Source: Mesorhizobium sp.
GTDB lineage: Bacteria > Pseudomonadota > Alphaproteobacteria > Rhizobiales > Rhizobiaceae
DNA: 64,000 nucleotides
Assembly (NCBI RefSeq): GCF_004963255.1
Contig: NZ_SUGA01000005.1
Span: forward strand, 161,144-225,143
Reading direction: 5' to 3'
Shown here: piece by piece, positions 31,507 to 42,229 of the stretch
Layout: the number at the start of each line of letters is the position of its first letter
Numbering within the stretch: the stretch's first letter is position 1
Notes under the pieces: model-generated
The model's database searches: none
What the model was told of the DNA's origin: nothing
The model's input: the letters and a program-made list of their open reading frames with translations, nothing else
Program-made: the position numbers and the translations under genes

Positions 31507-33744
31507 TTGCCTCAGCGCATCGTCAGTTTCGTCATGAGTGGCGGCGTCGGGTCGCGGCTGTGGCCGCTGTCACGCGAGGACAACCCCAAGCAGTTCCATG
31601 ATTTTTCCGGCGATGGCTCGATGCTGGCCAGGACCTTGCGCCGGCTGGCGGCGCGGCCGGACGGCGAGACGCCGATCTTCCTGATCGCGGCGGAGCGTCA
31701 CGCCGAGCGCGTCCATGCCGACCTTGCCGGCGTTGATCTCAAGGGCGGCGGACCGCTGTTCGAGCCGACGGGCCGCAACACGGCGGCCGCGGTGGCGCTG
31801 GCCAGCCTGCGCACGCTCTCCGAATATGGCGACGAGCTGGTGCTGGTGGTGCCGTCGGATCACGAGATATCGACGCCTCGCCAGTTCTGGCAAAGCATCG
31901 AGGCGGGCGCGGCCGCGGCAAATGCCGGCCGGCTCGTTGTGTTCGGCCTGAAGCCAACCCAGCCCGAGACCGGCTACGGCTATATCGAGGTCAGGGCGGA
32001 CAAGGGCGGCGTGTTCGACGTCTCGCGCTTTGTCGAGAAGCCGGATCTCGCCACCGCGCAGGCCTATCTCGATGCCGGCAATTTCTACTGGAACACCGGT
32101 ATCTTCCTGTTCCGCGCCGGCGCCATGCGCGACGCCTTCGCGGCCTATGAGCCAAAAATCTGGCAGGCGACCGAGGCTGCCTACAAGGCGGCAACCAGCG
32201 ATCTCTCGGGCCTCTACATGCCGCTGGAACTCTACTCGGCCATCCCGTCGACCTCGATCGACTATGCCATCATGGAGCGTGCCAAGGATATTGCCATGGT
32301 CCCGGCCGGCTTCCGCTGGAACGATCTCGGCTCGTGGCAGTCGCTGCTCGATGTCGGCCCGTCCGACAAGCACGGCAACGTCATCATCGGCGATGTCGTC
32401 GCTATCGATTGCGAGAACTCCTACATCCGCGGCGATGGCCGGCTGCTGTCGGCCATCGGCATGAAGGATGTGGCCATCGTCTCTACCGCCGACGCAACCT
32501 TCGTCGCGCCGGTCAGTCACAGCCAGCACGTCAAGAAGATCGTCGAGCAGCTGGAGAAATCCGGCCGGCTGGAGACGCGGTTCACGCCAGCGCATGATCG
32601 CGTCATCGAGAGTGGCGCCTGGCGGCGGCGCGTGCGCCACTGGCTGTTCGAGGAGACGCTGCCGCTGTGGTCGACGGTCGGCGTCGATGAGCGCCATGGC
32701 GGCTTCCACGAGGCGCTCGGCTTCGACGCCGCGCCGCTGATGAAACCCAAGCGAATGCGCACGCAGGCGCGCCAGGTCTACGCCTTCGCGGTGGCCAAGG
32801 AGCGTGGCTGGGACGGTCCGGCGGACAAGCTGATCGCCCACGGCATCGACTTCATGGCTGGTCAGGGCCGTACCGACCGTGGAGGCTGGGTCCGCACGCT
32901 CAACATCGATGGCTCGGTCGCCGATCCTGTCGAGGACGCCTACGATCATTCCTGCGTTCTCCTGGCGCTGGCGCACGCCCATATGTCGGGCCATCCAGAT
33001 GCGTTGCGGCTCGGCGAGGAGACGTTTGCCTTCCTTGACACACATTTGGAAGACAGCCGCATGACCGGTTTTCTGGAAACCTCCGATGGGGCGGAGGAGC
33101 GGCGCTCCAACCCGCATATGCATCTGCTCGAGGCCTTCCTCGCCTGGCACAAGGCGACGGGCGAGCGCGCCTATCTGCGGCGCGCCGCGCGCATCATCGA
33201 CCTCTTCCGCAGTCATTTCTTCGATGCCGAAAGCTGGACGATTGGCGAGTATTTTGACAAGGGCTGGAAGCCGGCCGCGGGCGAGAAGGGGACTTGGACC
33301 GAGCCTGGCCATCATTTCGAATGGGCCTCGCTGCTGGTCGATTTCGCCGCCCGCAGCGGCCAGAGCGAACTTACCGCCTTCGCCCGCAAGCTCTACGCCT
33401 CGGCCATTGCCAACGGGCTCAACCGCGCAACCGGCCTCGCCTACGGCGCCATCTCGCGCCAGGGTCTGCCGCTGGATACCGTCTCGCGCGGCTGGCCGCA
33501 GGCCGAGGCGATCAAGGCGGCGATCGCGCTGGACGGCTCGGGCGGGCCGGACCTCAAGCCCGAGATCGAGGCGCGGGTCGGCCGCCTGTTCCGCTGGCAC
33601 ATCGATCCGGCGCCGCTCGGCCTGTGGATCGACCGCATCGACGAGCGCGGCCGCTCACTGGCGACCGAGGTGCCGGCCAGCATCTTCTATCATCTGGTCT
33701 ATGCGCTGACGCAGTATCTGGACGGCACGGAGCAGAAGGGGTGA
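31507..33744 (+). CDS. Mannose-1-phosphate guanylyltransferase fused to AGE-family isomerase
   Basis: This 745-aa protein has two enzymes in one chain. Residues 1-345 are a ManC/AlgA-type nucleotidyltransferase: VMSGGVGSRLWPLSREDNPKQF, then RNTAAAVALA and FVEKPD. Residues about 365-740 are an N-acylglucosamine 2-epimerase/mannose-6-phosphate isomerase (AGE) domain: MRTQARQVYAFA, PHMHLLEAFLAWH and EPGHHFEWASLL (Glu599 onward). The usual cupin-type isomerase of AlgA proteins is absent, so the AGE domain probably makes mannose-6-phosphate and the first domain makes GDP-mannose; a separate phosphomannomutase is needed. TTG 31507 has GGAG nine bases upstream and keeps the strand before the SGG motif; ATG 31534 would remove it. 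It may feed surface glycan synthesis, perhaps that of the GT2 at 29371. Confidence 0.88.
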   Translation: MPQRIVSFVMSGGVGSRLWPLSREDNPKQFHDFSGDGSMLARTLRRLAARPDGETPIFLIAAERHAERVHADLAGVDLKGGGPLFEPTGRNTAAAVALASLRTLSEYGDELVLVVPSDHEISTPRQFWQSIEAGAAAANAGRLVVFGLKPTQPETGYGYIEVRADKGGVFDVSRFVEKPDLATAQAYLDAGNFYWNTGIFLFRAGAMRDAFAAYEPKIWQATEAAYKAATSDLSGLYMPLELYSAIPSTSIDYAIMERAKDIAMVPAGFRWNDLGSWQSLLDVGPSDKHGNVIIGDVVAIDCENSYIRGDGRLLSAIGMKDVAIVSTADATFVAPVSHSQHVKKIVEQLEKSGRLETRFTPAHDRVIESGAWRRRVRHWLFEETLPLWSTVGVDERHGGFHEALGFDAAPLMKPKRMRTQARQVYAFAVAKERGWDGPADKLIAHGIDFMAGQGRTDRGGWVRTLNIDGSVADPVEDAYDHSCVLLALAHAHMSGHPDALRLGEETFAFLDTHLEDSRMTGFLETSDGAEERRSNPHMHLLEAFLAWHKATGERAYLRRAARIIDLFRSHFFDAESWTIGEYFDKGWKPAAGEKGTWTEPGHHFEWASLLVDFAARSGQSELTAFARKLYASAIANGLNRATGLAYGAISRQGLPLDTVSRGWPQAEAIKAAIALDGSGGPDLKPEIEARVGRLFRWHIDPAPLGLWIDRIDERGRSLATEVPASIFYHLVYALTQYLDGTEQKG

Positions 33745-33778
33745 GCCGGTTCCGGCACGGCCCGACCAAACATCGTCG

Positions 33779-34471
33779 TCATGGCGTCGCGCTCCCGCGG
33801 ACGACCAGCGACAGCATCGCGACGACCGGCGGCGCCGCAAACGACCAGACACCGATCTGGACATGGAGCAGCGCGGCCGTTCCGCATCCGAGCGCGAAGA
33901 CGGCCACCATCATCGACATCCGCGCAAGGCGCGATCGGGCGGCAGTATCAACAGCGGACGAGCCGTAGATCAGGTCGGCCAGATCAAGCATGATCTGGGT
34001 CGTGGTGCCCGTCATCAGCGTCGAAGGCGGCAGGCTGGCGAGATGGACGCGGTGCGCGGCGTTTTGAACTGCCATCGCCGAAACCAATATCATTCCCGTC
34101 ACGATGGCGGCCCAATGGTCGCCATCCGGGAAAGGCCCGAGCCGGACCGCCAGAACGGCGGCCGCGATCAGCAACACGAGCATGATCGTCAGCAGGTAGC
34201 GAAACACCGGCGCCTCCCGGTGTCTCAGCGTGTTCGACAACAACCGGCTGAGGATGACAACCACGCAAAAGACCGGCAGCGCTAGCAGCTTCGACAGGGC
34301 GCCTGACGTGCCGAGCGCCAGGGAGGCGCCGAGCGTCACAAAGTTGCCGGTGACATGCGCGGTAAACAGCCCCTGGAGCGCCAGGAAACCCATCGTGTCG
34401 ACATAGCCGCCGTTGAAGCCGAGCAGCAGCGGCAACACGACGGCTCGCTTGTCCTTGGCTTCACCCGCCAT
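33779..34471 (-). CDS. DUF1275 (YoaK-like) membrane protein
   Basis: This 230-aa protein has about six membrane helices and the family start LLGFNGGYVDTMGFLALQGLFTAHVTGNFVTLG; the central QNAAHRVHLASLPPSTLMTGTTTQIMLDL is also characteristic. The molecular role of this family is unknown. ATG 34471 follows AAAGGAGG by five bases; an upstream in-frame start at 34516 has no such site. It stands alone, convergent with the ManC-AGE gene and downstream of betB on the same strand. Confidence 0.88.
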   Translation of the reverse strand: MAGEAKDKRAVVLPLLLGFNGGYVDTMGFLALQGLFTAHVTGNFVTLGASLALGTSGALSKLLALPVFCVVVILSRLLSNTLRHREAPVFRYLLTIMLVLLIAAAVLAVRLGPFPDGDHWAAIVTGMILVSAMAVQNAAHRVHLASLPPSTLMTGTTTQIMLDLADLIYGSSAVDTAARSRLARMSMMVAVFALGCGTAALLHVQIGVWSFAAPPVVAMLSLVVRGSATP

Positions 34472-34555
34472 CTTGGCCTCCTTTGCCTCCGGCAAGGTTG
34501 TGGCAAACCGCGGCAAGGAGAACAGCGCGATGATCTGCCGGAACGGGTCGCGATA

Positions 34556-36019
34556 TCAATAAGGCGCCGCCACGTCGCCCGTCTCGACATAAACCGCCTT
34601 GAGCTGCGAGTAATGCGCCAGCGCGGCAAGCGAGTTCTCGCGGCCGATGCCGGACTGCTTGACGCCGCCGAAGGGCATTTCCACGGGCGTAAGGTTGTAG
34701 GCGTTGATCCAGCAGGTGCCGGCCTGCAGTTCGGCGATCACCCGATGCGCGCGCGGCAGATCGCGGGTGAACACGCCGGCCGCGAGGCCGAATTCGGTGT
34801 CGTTGGCGCGCTCGATCACCTCGTCCTCGCTGTCGAACTTCAAGACGCTCATCACCGGGCCGAAGATCTCTTCGCGCGCGATGCGCATGGTATCGGTGAC
34901 GCCGGTGAACACAGTCGGCTCGATGAAGAAGCCGCCTTCGAAGCCCTGCAGCGACGGCACATTGCCGCCGCAAGCGAGGCTCGCGCCTTCCTGCCTGCCG
35001 GCTTTGATATAGGAGACGACCTTCTCCTGCTGCAGGCGGTTGACCAGCGGTCCCATCTGCGTTTCGGGATCGAGCGGATCGCCGATGCGGATTTTCTTGG
35101 TGCGCTCGACCAGCCGCTCGACAAAGCGGTCATGCAGGCCTTTCTGCACGAAGACGCGCGCGCCGTTGGAGCAGATCTGGCCGGTGGAGTAAAAATTGCC
35201 GAGCATGGCGCCGCCGATGGCGTTCTCGAGGTCGGCATCGTCGAAGACGATGAGCGGCGACTTACCGCCGAGCTCCATGGTCGCATGCTTCATCTTGGAG
35301 CCGGCGAGCGACAGCACCTTGCGACCGGTCGGCACCGAGCCGGTCACCGAAACTTTTGCCACCACATCATGGCCGACGAGACCGGCGCCGACATCGCCAT
35401 AGCCTTGCACGACATTGAACAGGCCATCGGGCAAACCCGCCTCGCTGTAGATCTCGGCCAGCGCCAGCGCCGAAAGCGGTGTGTTCTCCGAGGGCTTGAA
35501 CACCATGGCATTGCCCATGGCCAAGGCCGGCGCCGACTTCCAGCCCGCGATCTGGATCGGATAGTTCCAGGCGCCGATGCCGACGCAGACGCCGAGCGGC
35601 TCGCGGCGCGTGTAGGCAAACGGTCCGCCGAGATCGATCATTTCGCCGTTGAAGGCGGCGACCGCTCCGGCGAAATACTCCAGGCAGTCTGCGGCCGAAG
35701 GGGCGTCCGCCACCAGCGTCTCCTGGATCGCCTTGCCGGTGTCGAGCGTCTCGATGCGGGCGAGATCGGCGTTGCGCGCGCGCAGAATGTCGGCGGCGCG
35801 GCGCAGGACGCGGCCGCGCTCGACAGGCTTCAGCCGCGCCCATGCCGGCTGGGCGGAGCGGGCCGCCTCGATCGCCAGCTCCAGCAGGTTCGGCGTCGCC
35901 GAATGCAGAGTGGCGATGGTCTCGCCGGTTGCCGGATAGATCACCGGCAGTGGCGTGCCGCCCTCATCCTCGATATAGCGGCCGTTGACATAGTGCGATG
36001 CGGTCGGCTGGGCGCGCAT
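34556..36019 (-). CDS. betB: Betaine aldehyde dehydrogenase
   Basis: This 487-aa NAD(P)-dependent aldehyde dehydrogenase oxidises betaine aldehyde to glycine betaine, the second step from choline. It has the fold-defining [19 protein letters not shown], cofactor loop [12 protein letters not shown], general base [14 protein letters not shown] and catalytic Cys in [17 protein letters not shown] 36019 is preceded by GGAGA. The gene ends the bet operon, 49 bases after betA. Betaine made here can serve as osmoprotectant or as carbon and nitrogen source in rhizobia. Confidence 0.94.
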   Translation of the reverse strand: MRAQPTASHYVNGRYIEDEGGTPLPVIYPATGETIATLHSATPNLLELAIEAARSAQPAWARLKPVERGRVLRRAADILRARNADLARIETLDTGKAIQETLVADAPSAADCLEYFAGAVAAFNGEMIDLGGPFAYTRREPLGVCVGIGAWNYPIQIAGWKSAPALAMGNAMVFKPSENTPLSALALAEIYSEAGLPDGLFNVVQGYGDVGAGLVGHDVVAKVSVTGSVPTGRKVLSLAGSKMKHATMELGGKSPLIVFDDADLENAIGGAMLGNFYSTGQICSNGARVFVQKGLHDRFVERLVERTKKIRIGDPLDPETQMGPLVNRLQQEKVVSYIKAGRQEGASLACGGNVPSLQGFEGGFFIEPTVFTGVTDTMRIAREEIFGPVMSVLKFDSEDEVIERANDTEFGLAAGVFTRDLPRAHRVIAELQAGTCWINAYNLTPVEMPFGGVKQSGIGRENSLAALAHYSQLKAVYVETGDVAAPY

Positions 36020-36068
36020 GGCTTTCTCCAAGTCTGTTCGCCGGGAGGGCGGTCAGCCCGACAATGCC

Positions 36069-37721
36069 CTATCGGTCCGCCACCTGCCAGCGCGGATTGA
36101 TCCAGGGTTCCTGGTTGGATGGCGCCAGCGGCGTGCGGCCGAGGATATGGTCGGACGCCTTTTCGCCGGTCATGATCGAGGGCGCGTTGAGGTTGCCGTT
36201 GGTCACCCGCGGAAAGATCGAGGAGTCGGCGACGCGCAGGCCCTCGACGCCGATTACCCGGCATTCCGGATCGACGACGGCGGTCAGGTCGTCGGCGCGT
36301 CCCATCCGGCAGGTGCCGCAGGGATGGTAGGCGCTCTCGGCATGGTCTCGGATGAAGGCGTCGAGCTCGTCGTCGGTCTGCACATGGCTGCCGGGCGAGA
36401 TCTCCTTGCCGCGGAACCCGTCGAAGGCCTTCTGCCCAAAGATTTCGCGGGTCAGCCGGATGCAGTGGCGGAACTCGCTCCAGTCGTCCGGATGCGACAT
36501 GTAGTTGAAGCGGATCACCGGCTTCGCCTTCGCATCCGGCGAGCGCAGCGTCACCGAGCCGCGCGACTTCGAGCGCATCGGCCCGACATGCGCCTGGAAG
36601 CCATGCGACTTCGCCGCCGACTTGCCGTCATAGCGCACCGCCGCGGGAATGAAGTGATACTGGATATCGGGGTAGTTGACGCCGGCCTGCGAACGCACGA
36701 AGGCGGCCGCCTCGAAATGGTTGGTGGCGCCAAGCCCGCTCTTGAAGAACAGCCACTGCGCGCCGATCAATGCCTTGGAGAAAGGATTGAGCACCGAGTT
36801 CAGCGTGATCGGCCTGGTCGATTCCTGCTGGATATAGAGCTCCAGATGGTCCTGCAGATTGGCGCCGACACCCGGCCGGTCGGCGATCACCTTTATGCCG
36901 TTCTCCTGCAGATGCGCGCCCGGGCCGATGCCGGACAACATCAGGATCTTTGGCGAGTTGATCGACGACGCCGCGACGATCACTTCACGCCGCGCCTTAA
37001 CGACTTGAATCTTCTTGTCAGCTTCGATCTCGACGCCGACAGCGCGTTGATTCTCGATCACCACGCGCCGGGCGAAGCCTTTGACCAGACTCACATTCTT
37101 GCGTTTGAGAGCCGGCTTCAGATAGGCGTTCGCCGCCGACCAGCGGCGACCGCCAAGAATGGTTTGCTCCATCGGCCCGAAACCTTCCTGCTTGGAGCCG
37201 TTATAGTCGTCGGTGAGTTCGAAGCCGGCCTGGCGGCCAGCCTCGACGAAGGCGCCGTAGAGCGGATTCTTCCGTGTGCCGCGCTGCACATGCAATGGTC
37301 CGCCGTGGCCCCGCCAGCCATCCTCGCCGCCGTCGGAATCCTCCATGCGCTTGAAATAGGGAAGTACGTCTGCGAAACCCCAGCCGGCCGCGCCCTGTTC
37401 TGCCCAATGGTCGAAGTCGTGCGCATGGCCGCGCACATAGACCATGCCGTTGATCGAGGACGAGCCGCCGATTACCTTGCCGCGCGGCGTGGCAAGCACG
37501 CGCCCGCCAAGATGCGGCTCCGGCTCGCTGGCGAAACCCCAGTCGTAAAGGCTCATATTGAGCGGGATCGACAGCGCCGACGGCATCTGGATCAGCGGCC
37601 CCATATCGGTGCCGCCGAACTCGATGACGATCACCGAGTGCTTGCCGTCTTCCGACAGCCGATAGGCCATGGCCGAGCCGGCGGAGCCGGAGCCGATGAT
37701 GACGAAATCCGCTTCAAGCAT
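36069..37721 (-). CDS. betA: Choline dehydrogenase
   Basis: This 550-aa GMC-family flavoprotein oxidises choline to betaine aldehyde. It has the N-terminal FAD site [18 protein letters not shown], the GMC signature [19 protein letters not shown], a second signature [16 protein letters not shown] and the C-terminal [10 protein letters not shown], which holds the active-site His. Length matches bacterial BetA. It overlaps the preceding dehydratase gene by eight bases, so both are translated from one message. Confidence 0.95.
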   Translation of the reverse strand: MLEADFVIIGSGSAGSAMAYRLSEDGKHSVIVIEFGGTDMGPLIQMPSALSIPLNMSLYDWGFASEPEPHLGGRVLATPRGKVIGGSSSINGMVYVRGHAHDFDHWAEQGAAGWGFADVLPYFKRMEDSDGGEDGWRGHGGPLHVQRGTRKNPLYGAFVEAGRQAGFELTDDYNGSKQEGFGPMEQTILGGRRWSAANAYLKPALKRKNVSLVKGFARRVVIENQRAVGVEIEADKKIQVVKARREVIVAASSINSPKILMLSGIGPGAHLQENGIKVIADRPGVGANLQDHLELYIQQESTRPITLNSVLNPFSKALIGAQWLFFKSGLGATNHFEAAAFVRSQAGVNYPDIQYHFIPAAVRYDGKSAAKSHGFQAHVGPMRSKSRGSVTLRSPDAKAKPVIRFNYMSHPDDWSEFRHCIRLTREIFGQKAFDGFRGKEISPGSHVQTDDELDAFIRDHAESAYHPCGTCRMGRADDLTAVVDPECRVIGVEGLRVADSSIFPRVTNGNLNAPSIMTGEKASDHILGRTPLAPSNQEPWINPRWQVADR

Positions 37722-38718
37722 TGTTCATATGCGCCATAAAATCGGCGAGCGAGACATTGCCGCCGGTTGCAACCACGAGGACAGTCTTGTCCTTCACATC
37801 CACCTTGCCGTCGAGAAGGGCGGCCAGCGATGCCGCGCCCGAGGGCTCCAGCACCAGCTTCATCCGCTCGAAGGCGATCTGCATCGCCCGCCGCACCGAG
37901 GCGTCGTCAACGGTAACGCCGCGCACGCCGGCGGCGCTCACCGCCGCGAAGGGCGCATCGCCGGGCTTGCGCGCCATCAACCCGTCGCAGATCGATTTCG
38001 GCCCGATCGGCATCGTCTCGATCGCGCCATGCGCCAGCGATGAGCCCATGCCGTTGAAACCCTCCGGCTCGACGGCGATGATCTCGGTCTTCGGGGACAG
38101 ATAGTGGAAGGCGAGTGAGACGCCGCCGATCAGCCCTCCGCCGCCGACCGAGCAGAACACCAGATCGGCATGCGTCTTCTTCGCTGCGAGCTGCTCGAGC
38201 GCTTCAAGCCCGGCGCCGGCCTGTCCGGCGACGATTTCCGGATCGTCGAAGGGATGCAGCAAGGTCAGGTGCTCTGTCTCGGCGATCTCGCGCGCCTTGG
38301 CGGCGGCGACCTCCTCGCGGGCGCGGTCGCCATGATCGGTCAGCACCACACGCGCACCGTAGCCGGCGGTGGCGTCCCGCTTGGCGGCCGGCGCGTCGAT
38401 CGGCATGACGATGGTGACGGGAATGCCGAGCGCTTGGCCGGCGGCCGCCAACCCCTGCGCGAAATTGCCGGAGGAATAGGCGACGACCCCCTTCTTCGCT
38501 TCGTCGGGAGACAGCCGGCTCAGCCGCCAATAAGCGCCGCGCACCTTGAAGGAGCCGGCCCATTGCAGCGACTCCGGCTTGACGAAGACGCGCGCCGCGC
38601 CGGTCTCCCTGGCCAAGGCCGCCGACTCCAGGAGCGGCGTCACCTGCGTGGCCGTCGAGGTGACGGCATAAGCCTGCCTCAGATGATCAAGCGGCGGGAC
38701 GAGAATGTCTGCCATCAT
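37714..38718 (-). CDS. Threonine/serine dehydratase-like PLP enzyme inside the bet operon
   Basis: This 334-aa fold-type II PLP enzyme resembles catabolic threonine dehydratase/serine racemase proteins: TPLLESAAL, the PLP lysine in [45 protein letters not shown] and the late VVATGGNVS. No regulatory ACT domain is present. It would deaminate threonine or serine to the 2-oxo acid. ATG 38718 overlaps the betC stop (ATGA) and its end overlaps betA, so it is an integral operon member although it is not in the textbook betICBA order. A link to betaine catabolism through glycine and serine is an inference. Confidence 0.88.
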   Translation of the reverse strand: MMADILVPPLDHLRQAYAVTSTATQVTPLLESAALARETGAARVFVKPESLQWAGSFKVRGAYWRLSRLSPDEAKKGVVAYSSGNFAQGLAAAGQALGIPVTIVMPIDAPAAKRDATAGYGARVVLTDHGDRAREEVAAAKAREIAETEHLTLLHPFDDPEIVAGQAGAGLEALEQLAAKKTHADLVFCSVGGGGLIGGVSLAFHYLSPKTEIIAVEPEGFNGMGSSLAHGAIETMPIGPKSICDGLMARKPGDAPFAAVSAAGVRGVTVDDASVRRAMQIAFERMKLVLEPSGAASLAALLDGKVDVKDKTVLVVATGGNVSLADFMAHMNNA

Positions 38719-40244
38719 TCGCCTCTCGGATACCGTTTGCTCTCCTCGAGATTGTCGAGGTTCATGTGATTGCGCATGTAGCGTTCCGACGCCTTCTGCA
38801 GCGGCTGGAACTCCCACGGGTAATAGGCGCCGTTGCGCAGCGCCGGGTAAACGACCCAGCGGCGCGCCTGGCTTTCGCGCACGGCGGCGTCGAAGTCCGC
38901 CATGTTCCAGCGCGCGCGAACCTTTTCCATGAAGGCCGAAACCAGATCGGCGTAAGCCGGGTTGGCGCCGAGATTGTCGAGCTCGCGCGGATCGGCGTCG
39001 AGATCGAAGAGCTGCGGCGGATCGAGCTCGCAATGGACGAATTTGTATTTGCCCTCGCGGATCGCCACCATCGGCGCGTAGGAACCTTCAGCCGCATACT
39101 CCATCAGCACCGGCGCCGCGCGCTCCTTGCCGGCGGCAAGCGGCAGCAGCGACTGGCCGTCCGTCCATGGCGCGATCCCGCTCATGTCGATGCCGGCGAG
39201 GTCGCAGAGCGTCGGCGCCACGTCGAGATTGGAGACGGGCGTCCCGATCAACCCAGCCTTGATACCCCTGCCGGCCATCATCAAAGGCACGCGCGCCGCG
39301 CCCTCGTAGAAGCACATCTTGAACCACAGGCCGCGCTCGCCCAGCATGTCGCCATGGTCGGAGCAGAACAGCACGATGGTGTCGTCCAGCATGCGGGTGC
39401 GTTCGAGCACCGACAGCAATTCGCCAACCTTGTCGTCAAGATAGGAGATGTTGGCGAAATAGCCGCGCCGAGAGCGGCGGATCTGCTCCGGCGTGATATC
39501 GAAACTGTCGTAGTCCGATGCCTTGTAGAGCCGCTTCGAATGCGGATCCTGGCTGTCATAGGGGATGAAGCCCACCTCCGGCTCCAGCGCCGGGCAGTCC
39601 TCGTAGAGGTCCCAGTATTTGCGCCGCGCGACATAGGGGTCGTGCGGATGGGTGAAGGAAACGGTAAGGCACCAGGGGCGCCGGTCTGCATCGTCCGACA
39701 CGCGCGCGAACTCATAGAGCTTCTGCGTCGCATGGAAGGCGACCTCGTCGTCATACTCCATCTGGTTGGTGATCTCGGCGACACCGGCGCCGGTCACCGA
39801 ACCCAGATTGTGATACCACCAGTCGATACGCTCGCCGGGCTTGCGATAGTCCGGCGTCCAGCCGAAGTCGGCCGGATAGATGTCGGTGGTCAGCCGCTCC
39901 TCGAAGCCGTGCAACTGGTCGGGACCGACGAAATGCATCTTGCCGGAGAGCACCGTGTGATAGCCGGCGCTGCGCAGATGATGCGCGTAGGTCGGGATCG
40001 AGGAGGCGAACTCCGCGGCGTTGTCATAGACCTGCGTGCGCGACGGCAGTTGCCCGCTCATGAAGGAGGCGCGGCCCGGCGCGCAGAGCGGCGAGGCGGT
40101 ATAGTTGTTGGCGAAGCGCGCCGAGCGTGCGGCCAGCGCCTTCAGATTGGGGCCATGCAGGAACTCGGCCGGGCCGTCCGGGAAGAACGTGCCGTTGAGC
40201 TGATCGACCATGACGATCAGGAAATTGGGTCGCCGGGTGGTCAA
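38715..40244 (-). CDS. betC: Choline-sulfatase
   Basis: This 509-aa sulfatase releases choline from choline-O-sulfate, feeding Bet[16 protein letters not shown] is the metal-binding N-terminus, and the sulfatase signature [20 protein letters not shown] holds the Cys that becomes formylglycine. SFTHPHDPY and [17 protein letters not shown] follow. Length matches the S. meliloti enzyme (about 512). The start is TTG 40244, with GGAG six bases upstream and a TTGA overlap with the betI stop; an apparent longer frame is only a shadow of betI. Confidence 0.93.
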   Translation of the reverse strand: MTTRRPNFLIVMVDQLNGTFFPDGPAEFLHGPNLKALAARSARFANNYTASPLCAPGRASFMSGQLPSRTQVYDNAAEFASSIPTYAHHLRSAGYHTVLSGKMHFVGPDQLHGFEERLTTDIYPADFGWTPDYRKPGERIDWWYHNLGSVTGAGVAEITNQMEYDDEVAFHATQKLYEFARVSDDADRRPWCLTVSFTHPHDPYVARRKYWDLYEDCPALEPEVGFIPYDSQDPHSKRLYKASDYDSFDITPEQIRRSRRGYFANISYLDDKVGELLSVLERTRMLDDTIVLFCSDHGDMLGERGLWFKMCFYEGAARVPLMMAGRGIKAGLIGTPVSNLDVAPTLCDLAGIDMSGIAPWTDGQSLLPLAAGKERAAPVLMEYAAEGSYAPMVAIREGKYKFVHCELDPPQLFDLDADPRELDNLGANPAYADLVSAFMEKVRARWNMADFDAAVRESQARRWVVYPALRNGAYYPWEFQPLQKASERYMRNHMNLDNLEESKRYPRGE

Positions 40245-40831
40245 GGCAGGCTCCGTCCGTTGAGCTTGGTTTCGAGATAGTCTTCCACGAGCGCGATCGC
40301 GGTCTGCGCGTCCGGCACGCCGTCCTTCAGCGCGCGGCGGATATAGAGCCCGTCGATCAGCGCCGCGGTCGCTTCCGCCACGCGGTCGGCCTCGGCCCGG
40401 GGCAGGATGCCGGTCAGCCCGCTCATCAGGTTGGAATGCAGCCGCCGCGCATAGATGCGCAGCAGCCGCCGCAGCTCGGTCGATTTCTGCGCCTCGACAT
40501 AGAAGGCGAGCCATGCGGCGATGATCTCCGCCTGGAACTGATCGTCGGAGAAGCTGACCGCGACCACGGAGGAGACGCGCTCACGCGCCGTGCCGGCGGT
40601 GTGAAGCGCGCGCCTGGTGTCGATGTTGAGCTCCGTCAGGATGTGCCGCATCGTCGCGAACAGCAGCTCGTCCTTGGCGCCGAAATAGTGATGCGCCAGC
40701 GCCGACGACACACCGGCGCGTCCGGCGATCTCCGACATCGTCACGTCCAGCGATCCGCGCTCGCCGATCGCCGAGATCGTCGCGTCGATCAGCGCCTTGC
40801 GGCGCACGGGTTCCATTCCGATTTTCGGCAT
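40241..40831 (-). CDS. betI: TetR-family repressor of choline-betaine genes
   Basis: This 196-aa protein is a choline-responsive repressor. The start [18 protein letters not shown] and the [29 protein letters not shown] are typical BetI, and the C-terminal ligand domain is present ([22 protein letters not shown]). ATG 40831 gives the standard N-terminus although no strong ribosome site precedes it. It heads the operon betI-betC-dehydratase-betA-betB, and the palindrome at 40861-40888 upstream is its probable operator, giving autoregulation. Confidence 0.94.
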   Translation of the reverse strand: MPKIGMEPVRRKALIDATISAIGERGSLDVTMSEIAGRAGVSSALAHHYFGAKDELLFATMRHILTELNIDTRRALHTAGTARERVSSVVAVSFSDDQFQAEIIAAWLAFYVEAQKSTELRRLLRIYARRLHSNLMSGLTGILPRAEADRVAEATAALIDGLYIRRALKDGVPDAQTAIALVEDYLETKLNGRSLP

Positions 40832-40860
40832 TTTGGGGGTCCGGTTCGGGTCGAGATTAT

Positions 40861-40888
40861 TTTTTATTGACGCGTCAATCAATAAAAA
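40861..40888. promoter_or_regulatory. BetI-box-like nested operator
   Basis: ATTGACGCGTCAAT (40866-40879) is a perfect 14-bp palindrome of the ATTGA-TCAAT type reported for BetI sites. A second dyad overlaps it: TTTTTATTGA (40861-40870) and TCAATAAAAA (40879-40888). It lies 30 bases before betI in the betI/thiolase divergent gap, so it could control both directions. Confidence 0.75.
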
Positions 40889-41019
40889 TCGACACTGGGA
40901 TCAACCGATCGTGTCGTTCTGGCCCATGGCGGAGGGTTGGAAAACGGTTCACTATTGAACAATATTGAATCATGCGCCGCCCAAGATCGTGCTAGGCTGC
41001 GGCGCAAATGGAGGTTGCC

Positions 41020-42186
41020 ATGACCGCATGCATCGTCGGCTGGGCGCATTCGCGCTTCGGCAAGCTCGAAGGCGAGACGCTGGAGGGCCTGATCACCAAG
41101 GTTGCCGTCGAGGCGCTCGACCATGCCGGCATCGGTCCGGACGATGTCGACGAGATCGTGCTCGGCCATTTCAACGCCGGCTTCTCCCCGCAGGATTTTA
41201 CCGCCAGCCTCGTGCTGCAGGCCAATGACCGGCTGCGCTTCAAGCCGGCGACGCGCGTCGAGAATGCCTGCGCCACCGGCTCGGCCGCGGTCCGGCAAGG
41301 TATCCGCGCCATCGACGCCAACGCCGCCCGCATCGTGCTGGTGGTCGGCGCCGAGCAGATGACGACGACGCCCGGTCCCGAGATCGGCAAGAACCTGCTC
41401 AAGGCATCCTACCTGCCCGAAGACGGCGATACTCCGGCGGGCTTTGCCGGCGTCTTCGGCAAGATCGCGCAGGCTTATTTCCAGCGCTATGGCGACCAGT
41501 CGGATGCGCTGGCCATGATCGCCGCCAAGAACCACAAGAATGGCGTCGACAATCCCTACGCCCAGATGCGCAAGGATTTCGGCTATGAGTTCTGCCGCCA
41601 GGAAAGCGAGAAGAACCCGTTCGTCGCCGGTCCGCTGAAGCGCACCGATTGCTCGCTGGTGTCGGACGGCGCGGCCGCTCTTGTGCTCACGGATACCGCG
41701 ACAGCGCTGAAGATGCGCCGCGCCGTCGCCTTCCGCGCCAATGAGCATGTCCAGGATTTCCTGCCGATGTCGAAGCGCGACATCCTGGCCTTCGAGGGTT
41801 GCGAGCACGCCTGGAACCAGGCGCTGAAGAAGGCCGGCGTCACGCTCGACGACCTTTCCTTCGTCGAGACGCATGACTGCTTCACCATCGCCGAGCTGAT
41901 CGAATACGAAGCGATGGGCCTGGCCAAGCCAGGCGAGGGCGCCAGGCTGGCGCTGGACGGCACGACGGCCAAGGACGGCCGCCTTCCGGTCAATCCGTCC
42001 GGCGGCCTGAAGGCCAAGGGCCATCCGATCGGCGCCACCGGCGTGTCGATGCATGTGCTCACCGCCATGCAACTGACCGGCGAGGCCGGCGGCATCCAGG
42101 TGCCGGGCGCGAAGCTCGGCGGCATCTTCAACATGGGCGGTGCCGCCGTCGCCAACTACGTTTCCATTCTCGATCGCATCAGGTAG
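41020..42186 (+). CDS. Thiolase-family acetyl-CoA acetyltransferase (SCP-x-like)
   Basis: This 388-aa protein has the thiolase fold of the SCP-2/SCP-x-like branch. The nucleophilic Cys84 is in ENACATGS, and ETHDCFTIAEL and GGLKAKGHPIGATG form the rest of the active site. It probably cleaves or forms a beta-ketoacyl-CoA; the substrate cannot be read from sequence. ATG 41020 follows GGAGG; ATG 41008 would use none. It diverges from betI across the palindromic operator and is followed by the asparaginase gene after 50 bases. Confidence 0.87.
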   Translation: MTACIVGWAHSRFGKLEGETLEGLITKVAVEALDHAGIGPDDVDEIVLGHFNAGFSPQDFTASLVLQANDRLRFKPATRVENACATGSAAVRQGIRAIDANAARIVLVVGAEQMTTTPGPEIGKNLLKASYLPEDGDTPAGFAGVFGKIAQAYFQRYGDQSDALAMIAAKNHKNGVDNPYAQMRKDFGYEFCRQESEKNPFVAGPLKRTDCSLVSDGAAALVLTDTATALKMRRAVAFRANEHVQDFLPMSKRDILAFEGCEHAWNQALKKAGVTLDDLSFVETHDCFTIAELIEYEAMGLAKPGEGARLALDGTTAKDGRLPVNPSGGLKAKGHPIGATGVSMHVLTAMQLTGEAGGIQVPGAKLGGIFNMGGAAVANYVSILDRIR

Positions 42187-42192
42187 AAGCGG

Positions 42193-42229
42193 CCCGCATT
42201 AAAAGCAGCGCCCTCTGGGCGCGTGCGGG
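42193..42229 (+). promoter_or_regulatory. Stem touching the asparaginase ribosome site
   Basis: CCCGCA (42193-42198) pairs with TGCGGG (42224-42229), and inside it GCGCCC pairs with GGGCGC around loop TCT. The start of the ribosome site GGGAGG (42227-42232) lies in the outer stem, so folding would partly hide it. Confidence 0.4.

Noticed and set aside
31228..33778. tRNA-Pro as the edge of an integrated island
   Set aside because: No integrase, no duplicated tRNA 3' end and no change in base composition were seen on either side.
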